Assembly (NCBI GenBank): GCA_038231295.1
Contig: JBBRLP010000020.1
Coordinates: 1 to 51,229 of the forward strand
Reading direction: 5' to 3'
DNA: 51,229 nt
Source: JANXLO01 sp038231295
Lineage (GTDB): Bacteria > Armatimonadota > Chthonomonadetes > Chthonomonadales > Chthonomonadaceae
In this document: positions 45,203 through 51,229 of the stretch, piece by piece
Layout of the letters: the number at the start of each line of letters is the position of its first letter
How positions within the stretch are numbered: position 1 is the first letter of the stretch
Translations under genes and position numbers: made by a program
Notes under the pieces: model-generated
Seen by the model: only the letters and a program-made list of their open reading frames with translations
Told to the model about the DNA's origin: nothing
Database searches by the model: none

Positions 45203-46528
45203 ATGCAAACGAAGATACTTTTATGGCTCTGTCTTTTCGGCGGTTTCGGTGCAGTCCCGTGTGCCGCACAGAACCGTCCTCTTCCCGCCGTTCCCGCACC
45301 GGCGAAAGGCCCGATAATCTTCATGCACAATCTCCCCACAACCGGAACCTTTCAGCCCGCGCTCGGCAGTTTCGACGAGACGATCCTGGACTATATGGAG
45401 AAACAACATATTCTGGGCGCGGCCTTCGCGATGGTTCGGAATGGGCGGCTGATCTATGCCCGGGGCTATGGCTACGCGGATAAGGAGCATAAAGAGCCTG
45501 CCACTCCGAATTCCCTGTTTCGCCTCGCCAGCGTCTCCAAGCCCATTACCGCCGTCGCCGTTATGTCCCTGGTGCAAAGCGGCAAACTCGACCTCGATGC
45601 TCCCGCCTTCGCGCTGCTCGGACTGAAACCGTTTCTGCTGCCCGGACACCACGCCGACCCTCGCCTCGCCGCGATCACCGTGCGGCATCTGCTTGAACAC
45701 TCGGCAGGCTGGGACCGAAGCAAGAGCGGCGACATTATGTTCAAGCATCTTCAGGTGGCCGAGGAGATGGGAATCTTCTCACCGCCCGACCATGAGTCGC
45801 TGATTCGGTGGGCGATGGGCCAGCCGCTCGACTTCGCGCCCGGAACACAGTACGCCTACTCCAATTTCGGCTACTGTGTGCTGGGCCGGATCATTGAGAA
45901 GGTTACGGGGTTGTCGTATGAGAAGTACGTCCAGAGCCGTATCCTGGCGAAGATGGACATTCACGATATGCACATCGGAAACGGACGCCGCTCGGAACGC
46001 TTCCCCAGCGAAGTCTGCTACTACGACGCGGAGGACCGAACCGGACGCTCCGTCTTCTCCGCCGATGGTGAGGCTCCGGTCGCGCTGCCCTACGCCTTCG
46101 CCTCTCCGCAGACGATGGACGCACACGGCGGCTGGATCGCATCGGCGATAGAGTTAGCCCGGTTCGCGGCGGCTCTCGATGTTCCCGGCAAGCGTCCGAT
46201 TCTGTCACAGCCTTCTATGACCACGATGTTTGCCCGTCCTGCGCCCCCGCTAGGAATGGACCCGGAAGGAACACCCAGTGCGGCCTACTACGCGCTCGGC
46301 TGGAACGTGCGCCCGGTCGGGACGGACGGCTTTGCCAACACGTGGCATAACGGCGGAATGCCTGGCACATCTACGCTGCTCGTGCGTCTCGCCAATGGCA
46401 ACTCCTGGGTCATCCTCTTCAACTCCACTTCCGACGGCAGCATAGATGGCCTTCTGCATCAGGCGGCCGCTAAAGTAACCGAGTGGCCCGACCACAATCT
46501 CTTCTCTTCTCCCATCTCCCCGCCCTGA
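45203..46528 (+). CDS. Exported serine beta-lactamase-fold hydrolase
   Basis: The protein has 441 residues. Signal peptide MQTKILLWLCLFGGFGAVPCAAQ; the ribosome site is AGAGGG 5 nt before ATG. Catalytic motifs of the class C/esterase group are present: SxxK as S110-V-S-K113 (RLASVSKPITA), YxN as Y219-S-N221 (YAYSNFGY), and HxG as H382-N-G384 (TWHNGGMPGTS). Such enzymes are peptidases, esterases or beta-lactamases; sequence alone does not say which. It ends before a strong bidirectional hairpin. Confidence 0.9.
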   Translation: MQTKILLWLCLFGGFGAVPCAAQNRPLPAVPAPAKGPIIFMHNLPTTGTFQPALGSFDETILDYMEKQHILGAAFAMVRNGRLIYARGYGYADKEHKEPATPNSLFRLASVSKPITAVAVMSLVQSGKLDLDAPAFALLGLKPFLLPGHHADPRLAAITVRHLLEHSAGWDRSKSGDIMFKHLQVAEEMGIFSPPDHESLIRWAMGQPLDFAPGTQYAYSNFGYCVLGRIIEKVTGLSYEKYVQSRILAKMDIHDMHIGNGRRSERFPSEVCYYDAEDRTGRSVFSADGEAPVALPYAFASPQTMDAHGGWIASAIELARFAAALDVPGKRPILSQPSMTTMFARPAPPLGMDPEGTPSAAYYALGWNVRPVGTDGFANTWHNGGMPGTSTLLVRLANGNSWVILFNSTSDGSIDGLLHQAAAKVTEWPDHNLFSSPISPP

Positions 46529-46606
46529 GTACTGGGCTGTAATCGCGAATGACGAAAACGGCGTTCTACGGTCGCTATCGTGCGGAGGGCCGCAGCGCCA
46601 ACAGAC

Positions 46607-46636
46607 AGAAGAGCCTCCTGAACAGGAGGCTCTTCT
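46607..46636. terminator. Strong bidirectional hairpin terminator
   Basis: A perfect 14-bp stem (AGAAGAGCCTCCTG with its complement) flanks a nominal 2-nt loop (46621-46622), so the closing pair probably opens. It lies between the convergent serine hydrolase and lipoprotein genes. A-rich and T-rich ends allow termination in both directions. Confidence 0.75.
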
Positions 46637-46659
46637 TCATGGGATGCGGGAAGCGCCGT

Positions 46660-47952
46660 TTAGAAAACGACGATGCCCTGCGGGTGCGCGTTCGAGGGAA
46701 CGGGAAGCGCGAGAGGGGAGAAGGACGCTTCCGTCAGCGAACCATCGGCGGCAACCTGAAGGATATGGACGGCATTGCCTTTCAGGTCGGTCGGGTCGAG
46801 GGTGGTGCGCTGCTGCACGACGTAAAGCAGTTTCTGAGTGGGGTCGAGGGAGAGTTGGAACGCCCCGCCGGAACTCGCATTCTTCATGACCAGATGCTGC
46901 ACCTCCACCGGGTTGCGCGGGTCAGTAAGGTCGTAGTGTGAGATGCTGTTGGATGCCATATTGGTCGTATACAGGCTTTTTCCGTCGCGAGACAGCGTGA
47001 GCCAGCATATCTCGTTGCCGGAATTCGCGACATGGGTCACAAAGGTCAGTGCGCCTGTGGAAGAGTCAGTCGAGTAGACACCGAGGCGGGCGACGTTTAC
47101 AAACCCGACATAGAGCAGGCTTTGTGTGGGATGGGCGGCGAGGCCGAGCGGAGCCGCCTGGGTGCCGCCAACTATGGGCAGCGCGAGGGGAGAACCGGGA
47201 ACATCGGTCAAGAGGCCGGTCGCGCCGATTTTGAAGCCCCGTATCAGCGCCGTCCCCTCCTGAGCGTCGTACACGAATCTGCCGTCCGGGGAGATCAATG
47301 CCTGGGAAGAGGAGGCGTCTTTTGGCGCAGTGACGGTAGAGCCGGGAAGAAGGGTTAGGCCGCCGTCGCTTCTCACCGTGAAGACGGTGTAGTTTGCGCC
47401 GTCTGCGGGCTGTGCCTGCCCTGGGTCCTGGTTCTTGTTGACGACGTAGAGACGACCGCCTGTGAGACCCAGACTGACTGGCTCGACACCCCCGGAGGCA
47501 AACGGCGAACCGGTGACGGCGGCGAGGCTTCCGTCCGAGTTGATACGGAAAGCCGCCACCGTGTTGCTGCCGCTATTCACGGCATACAGGAAACGATGGT
47601 CGGGGCTGACGATCACATTCTGATCGTCGTCATCCGGACCATCCAACTGTGCGGGATTGGTAACGCCCGTGCCGCCCATCAGAAAGGGGCTGCCGGGCAG
47701 AGCGGTCAGGCTTCCATCCGCAGCGCGGCGATAGCCCAGGATAGCGTTACGGCCAGAGGCCGGGTCGTTGCTTGAGACATACAGGACACCGCTCGCAGTC
47801 GTGGAAGTTCCGTTCGACCCCCCGCCGCATCCTGTCAGTATCGCCGCGAGACATCCCAAAGCGACAATCCGGCTAACACCAGATTTCCAAAGCGCCTGAC
47901 GCCGAAACCGGCTGCTCAGGGCAGATGGGCTGTGAGGGGTAACAGGGGCCAT
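46660..47952 (-). CDS. Lactonase/YncE-like beta-propeller lipoprotein
   Basis: The protein has 430 residues from ATG 47952, where AAAGGAGA is well spaced; the ATG 47958 directly after that site is too close. The N-terminus has a basic region and a lipobox, LTGC with Cys42, followed by GGGSNGTSTT. Repeats resemble seven-bladed 6-phosphogluconolactonase/YncE propellers: VSPDHRFLYAVNSGSNTVAAFRI, ISPDGRFVYDAQEGTALIRGF, LSRDGKSLYTTNMASNSISHYDL. It is outer-face anchored. A lactonase activity is not established by the sequence. Confidence 0.85.
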   Translation of the reverse strand: MAPVTPHSPSALSSRFRRQALWKSGVSRIVALGCLAAILTGCGGGSNGTSTTASGVLYVSSNDPASGRNAILGYRRAADGSLTALPGSPFLMGGTGVTNPAQLDGPDDDDQNVIVSPDHRFLYAVNSGSNTVAAFRINSDGSLAAVTGSPFASGGVEPVSLGLTGGRLYVVNKNQDPGQAQPADGANYTVFTVRSDGGLTLLPGSTVTAPKDASSSQALISPDGRFVYDAQEGTALIRGFKIGATGLLTDVPGSPLALPIVGGTQAAPLGLAAHPTQSLLYVGFVNVARLGVYSTDSSTGALTFVTHVANSGNEICWLTLSRDGKSLYTTNMASNSISHYDLTDPRNPVEVQHLVMKNASSGGAFQLSLDPTQKLLYVVQQRTTLDPTDLKGNAVHILQVAADGSLTEASFSPLALPVPSNAHPQGIVVF

Positions 47953-48198
47953 GGTCATTCTCCTTTGAAGTGAGGGGGCGTCGCGCACAAGATGTGCGTG
48001 ATTCGTCAGGTTCTGCCGTCAGCGGAGTTGTCCACAGGACACAGGTGTTCGCAGCAGAAAACTGTCCGTCGGCCTCACGTTTCACACCGGACCACTGGAT
48101 TCCTGCCTGTTGCGTGATCCCAAGTCATAATTTCTGGCTTTGCGGATCGGCAGGGTCATTTCTTTCCCCATCTGGCGGAAGAGAAACTGGCGAATGGG

Positions 48199-48204
48199 TA
48201 TACT
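48199..48204 (+). promoter_or_regulatory. -10 element giving a possible leaderless transcript
   Basis: TATACT ends 7 nt before ATG 48211, so the predicted +1 falls on the A of the start codon. No good -35 and no Shine-Dalgarno site precede the gene. A palindrome CGCAC-AAGAT-GTGCG lies at 47984-47998 in the divergent gap 47953-48210, which has no other feature. Confidence 0.45.
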
Positions 48205-48210
48205 GTGAAT

Positions 48211-50640
48211 ATGAGAAACCTAATAAATCGGTTTGCCGGAATAGCTCTGCTGCTCCAGATTTGCCTGCTGTACGCTTTGCCTTCCTCCGCTCAGGAGAAG
48301 GGCAAAGCGCCACACGTCGCGGTCTTCTCCGAAGTGAGATTTCCTTACTACGGCGTGAACGCGCAGACCTCGCCGCATGAGATCGTGCGGCATCTGCGGG
48401 AGAGTGGGGTACAGGCGGAGGAGTTGGGAGAAGCCCTGCTTGCGGATACGACGCGATTCAACGCGCAAAGGTTTGCGGCTCTGGTGCTTCCCTATGGCAA
48501 CACGTATCCCGACAAAGCCTTCGCCGCGATGCGCGCCTTTCATCAAGCGGGCGGTGCGCTCATTCTCACGGGCATCCCGTTTACGCATCCGGTCGCACGG
48601 TCCGCGGCAGGGAAGTGGACGGACCTGGGGCATCGGGGGGAGGCCGCGCTGTTCGGCCCGCGTGGAATAGGCGTTGGAGGCTTCACAAATTCTGAACCCG
48701 ATGAGACCCCGGCGCTTGCTTCCGGCGATCCGCTCGGACTGGCCTCGCTCTCAGTCAATGGCACGGTCTATGCCCATGCACAGCGGCTCGATCCGAAGTC
48801 TTTGCCTGCCAGCGTTGAATTCATTCCTATCCTCGGGGCGGCAGAGCGGCCTGCCCTCGCGATCATTCTCCATAATGCGCCGCCATTTCAGGGCGCGGTG
48901 GATGTCTGGACGCAGCACGGCCCGGAAGGCGACCTGGAAGCCTGGACGACCGAACAGTTGCTGCTGCGCGGCACGGTCTTCGCGCTCGCACACAAAGGAC
49001 TGCTGACCGAGGCGCAGCGACAGGTCGCTTACACCCGCTTCGCATCTCTGTCGAAACCGACCGTCTACGCCGATCTCGTTCTGCCCACCGCGCCGCGCCC
49101 TTATCCCACTTTTCAGCCGAAGATGCCGCTGCCTGCCCGCCACCTCTATGTCGCGGACGTGAGTCACTCCAGCCCCGCCGAGCGCATTCTGCTTCTTTCC
49201 CTGCAAGGACTTGTCAATCGGGAGCAACCGCGCATCTATCTGACCTTCAAGGACGACGACGCTTTCTGGCTCAAGGAGATGCAGCGTCAGGGCGAGACGG
49301 ATGCCCCCATTCCTGTCACCGACCCGCTCAGTCTGGTAGACCGATTTCGCAGCAGTGTGCGCGGTGCGGTCGTTGCCGACACGAATATCTACCTGAGTCC
49401 CTGTGTCGCGGCCTGCGTGTCCGGCGCGGACGGCCTTCTCATGGCGACGCCTGAACTGGCAAAACGGTTGCATCTCCCCATCAAAACCGATCTGCGCGGG
49501 AAGTTCAAGACGGATGCGGACGCGCTCCGCTATGTCCACACGTCCCTTGCTCCGCGCCTCAATCCCTATCTGGCTTGCTGCCTTGACCCGGCGATTTTTG
49601 ACACCGGCGCACTCGATCAGATCATTGCGGCGAAAGGAATCGTTTTCTGGATAACGGGAACGAAGGCACAGGAACTGCCGGGCGCGAACGGCCCGGCTGA
49701 GGTCTCGGAGGTGAAATCGCTGCTGGCAAAGCTGCCGTTAGGCGCGGTCGTGCGCGGCTTCTGGTGGCATGGCGAGGATATGGGCATCAACGAAGGGTCG
49801 GGAGTTTCGCTGGCAAGCCGCTTCGGCAAAGTGACCGTTGTCAGCGACTACGTGGCAAACTTCTCGGTTTTCAGCGGCGTACCGCTCCAGTCTCTGAGGC
49901 AGAAGCAACAGGTTCCGCCGCCTGCACTCGACAACAGCAAGGTCTATTTCAGTTTCACTATGTCGGACGGCGACAATCTCTGCACCTGGCGAGACTACTT
50001 CCGCACCTACTTCACGGACCCCCTGCATGGGACGATCCCGATAGGCTGGGGGATGGGGCCGACTCTGCTCGACAACGCCCCGGTCTGGACACGCTGGTAC
50101 TACGACCACGCCACCCCGAACGACGAGTTCCTGTGCGATGTCTCCGGGGTCGGCTATATCTATGGACCCGACTGGGCGACCGCTCTCAAAGATCGGGACG
50201 GAGCGTTCGCGGCCTTCTATCACTGGACGGAAGAGTATATGCAACGACTGGATATGCACACCATCCGGCTGATGAACGTCAACGCGCCCGACATCGCGCA
50301 GGCGGCCCGCCTCATGCCGAACGTCCGCTTTCTGATGCCCGACTACGGCAATCCTGGCGACAAGTCCTACAGTCAACTCACCTACACACTTCCTGGCGAT
50401 AAGACCGTCTTCCGGGCTGTCACAGGCGCAGACCCTGGGCCGGAAAAACTGGTGGAGCAGATACGGCAGCGCGTCGGAACCACACGTCCCGCCTTCCTCA
50501 ATGTCTTCATCTGGAACTGGGGATCGAAACTGGCTGACCTGAAACGCATTCAGGAACTGCTCGGCCCGGAATACCAGGCGGTTACTCCCTCTCAGCTTCA
50601 CACTCTCTATCGGCAGAAACACGGAGACGCAAAAGAGTGA
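48211..50640 (+). CDS. Exported GxGYxYP-family protein, putative glycoside hydrolase-like
   Basis: The protein has 809 residues from ATG 48211, and a GTG two codons earlier is in frame. The signal peptide is MRNLINRFAGIALLL...SSAQ. Residues about 30-280 look like a glutamine-amidotransferase-like sandwich (VLPYGNTYP, ALILTGIPFTH). Residues about 300-805 carry the GxGYxYP domain: LQGLVNREQPRIYLTF, MSDGDNLCTWRD, and the namesake at about 645 as GVGYIYG, where the last Pro is Gly. The family is thought to act on carbohydrates; the substrate is unknown. It stands alone on its strand between the lipoprotein and the pseudopilin. Confidence 0.82.
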   Translation: MRNLINRFAGIALLLQICLLYALPSSAQEKGKAPHVAVFSEVRFPYYGVNAQTSPHEIVRHLRESGVQAEELGEALLADTTRFNAQRFAALVLPYGNTYPDKAFAAMRAFHQAGGALILTGIPFTHPVARSAAGKWTDLGHRGEAALFGPRGIGVGGFTNSEPDETPALASGDPLGLASLSVNGTVYAHAQRLDPKSLPASVEFIPILGAAERPALAIILHNAPPFQGAVDVWTQHGPEGDLEAWTTEQLLLRGTVFALAHKGLLTEAQRQVAYTRFASLSKPTVYADLVLPTAPRPYPTFQPKMPLPARHLYVADVSHSSPAERILLLSLQGLVNREQPRIYLTFKDDDAFWLKEMQRQGETDAPIPVTDPLSLVDRFRSSVRGAVVADTNIYLSPCVAACVSGADGLLMATPELAKRLHLPIKTDLRGKFKTDADALRYVHTSLAPRLNPYLACCLDPAIFDTGALDQIIAAKGIVFWITGTKAQELPGANGPAEVSEVKSLLAKLPLGAVVRGFWWHGEDMGINEGSGVSLASRFGKVTVVSDYVANFSVFSGVPLQSLRQKQQVPPPALDNSKVYFSFTMSDGDNLCTWRDYFRTYFTDPLHGTIPIGWGMGPTLLDNAPVWTRWYYDHATPNDEFLCDVSGVGYIYGPDWATALKDRDGAFAAFYHWTEEYMQRLDMHTIRLMNVNAPDIAQAARLMPNVRFLMPDYGNPGDKSYSQLTYTLPGDKTVFRAVTGADPGPEKLVEQIRQRVGTTRPAFLNVFIWNWGSKLADLKRIQELLGPEYQAVTPSQLHTLYRQKHGDAKE

Positions 50641-50762
50641 GAGACATCTCTCCTGACGGGATTGCCTCTCTTCGTGCGTAACAACTGGGGATGTCCTTGC
50701 GTCCAACAGTGGAGAGGTTGTCCGGAACCACTGTTTGCTTCTACGTAGGGAAGAAGGATGTT

Positions 50763-51092
50763 ATGAACAGGATTAACAGACGTGCTTTTACACTCATCGA
50801 GCTGCTTGTCGTCATCGCCATAATCGCGATCCTCGCCGCCATTCTCTTTCCCGTGTTTTCGCAGGCACGCGCCAAAGCGCGTCAGGCGGTCTGCATGAGC
50901 AACGAGAAACAGTTTGGCACCAGCATTCTCATGTATGTGCAGGACTTCGATGAGACCTTCCCCCGTGCCGTCAACAACGCCTCCCCGAACAAAAAGATTC
51001 AGGTGAACATCGCGCAGCGTGTAGTGGGGGACAACGCCTTTGCCAATGCCGATCCTGCTGTCGGGCGGCCTGTGGGATTTTTGTACCCTTAG
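50763..51092 (+). CDS. Type IV pseudopilin (DUF1559-like), apparently truncated
   Basis: The protein has 109 residues from ATG 50763, with GAAGGAT upstream; the longer frame to 50691 lacks support. The prepilin peptidase and methylation site is NRRAFTLIELLVVIAIIAIL, then LFPVFSQARAKARQAVCMSNEKQ, a signature of pseudopilins common in Armatimonadota and Planctomycetota. Relatives run to about 200-300 residues with a C-terminal H-X9-DG block, which is missing here. The stop TAG 51090-51092 coincides with a possible IS end (see next entry), so a 3' truncation by insertion is suspected. The product would be a membrane-anchored fibre subunit if functional. Confidence 0.85.
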   Translation: MNRINRRAFTLIELLVVIAIIAILAAILFPVFSQARAKARQAVCMSNEKQFGTSILMYVQDFDETFPRAVNNASPNKKIQVNIAQRVVGDNAFANADPAVGRPVGFLYP

Positions 51093-51229
51093 AGCCTTTT
51101 TCAAAAGTCGGCTGTCGCCGTGGTTGGTTTGTCCGCCAAGAATGCCACAGAGCGGGTTGATCGTCGATTTTACTGACAAACAGACGCCAATCTCGCCTTT
51201 TCCTGACAAAAGACGTCTCGGCAGACGTG
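51092..51229. mobile_element. Possible end of an IS5-type element truncating the pseudopilin
   Basis: After the flank TTA (51089-51091) the sequence reads GAGCCTTTTTCAAAAGTCGG, resembling the terminal inverted repeats of IS1031-group IS5 elements, which duplicate TNA. The other end is outside the window, so this is suggestive only. Confidence 0.3.

Noticed and set aside
50607..51209. A 200-codon minus-strand frame over the pseudopilin
   Set aside because: Antisense to a clearly coding pseudopilin, with no support of its own.

Overview
The window looks like chromosomal DNA from an Armatimonadota-type bacterium (inference). The evidence is a type IV pseudopilin start of the kind common in that phylum (FTLIELLVVIA followed by LFPVFSQARAKARQ), planctomycete-type cytochrome genes (DUF1549/DUF1553 with DUF1501), a GxGYxYP-family protein, many exported beta-propeller and glycosidase-like proteins, and a fairly high GC content. 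Genes are densely packed, with many 1-20 nt overlaps, and several use GTG or TTG starts. No rRNA, tRNA or CRISPR array was seen.

Layout. 1-1187: the 3' part of a redoxin gene and a MOSC protein, both minus. 1287-7724: a minus-strand block hisD-hisB-hisH-hisA, then three tandem paralogous small membrane coiled-coil proteins and a BatA-like von Willebrand protein. 8029-14981: a plus-strand operon with DUF1549/DUF1553, DUF1501, an NAD-binding epimerase-like protein and a DapA-like aldolase. 14987-19607: minus operon zwf-RDD-membrane protein with ATGA overlaps. 19954-26334: a small membrane protein, a minus-strand HEAT-like exported protein and a 1261-residue exported glycosidase-like protein. 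26370-26831: a non-coding, inverted-repeat-bounded MITE-like element. 26939-29242: small exported or membrane genes, one interrupted by an in-frame amber codon. 29310-33586: minus operon of a VOC-fold protein, an aldehyde dehydrogenase and a class III aminotransferase. 33817-35522: an AT-richer patch with an orphan gene and a decayed IS5-family element. 35574-46528: M1-like peptidase, MFS transporter, exported propeller protein, two conserved hypotheticals, mnmG, an exported protein and a serine hydrolase. 46660-51092: propeller lipoprotein (minus), GxGYxYP protein, and a pseudopilin cut short near what may be another IS end.

How the genes work together. The his genes form a partial histidine operon behind a promoter at 7800-7828. 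The VOC/ALDH/aminotransferase operon is best explained as catabolism of a terminal amine such as lysine, ornithine or GABA, with the VOC protein resembling 4-hydroxyphenylpyruvate dioxygenase in its metal-site pattern; this is the most interesting metabolic hypothesis in the window. The triplicated membrane coiled-coil genes are the most unusual gene family. A short palindromic repeat occurs four times in gaps between genes, always in the same orientation.
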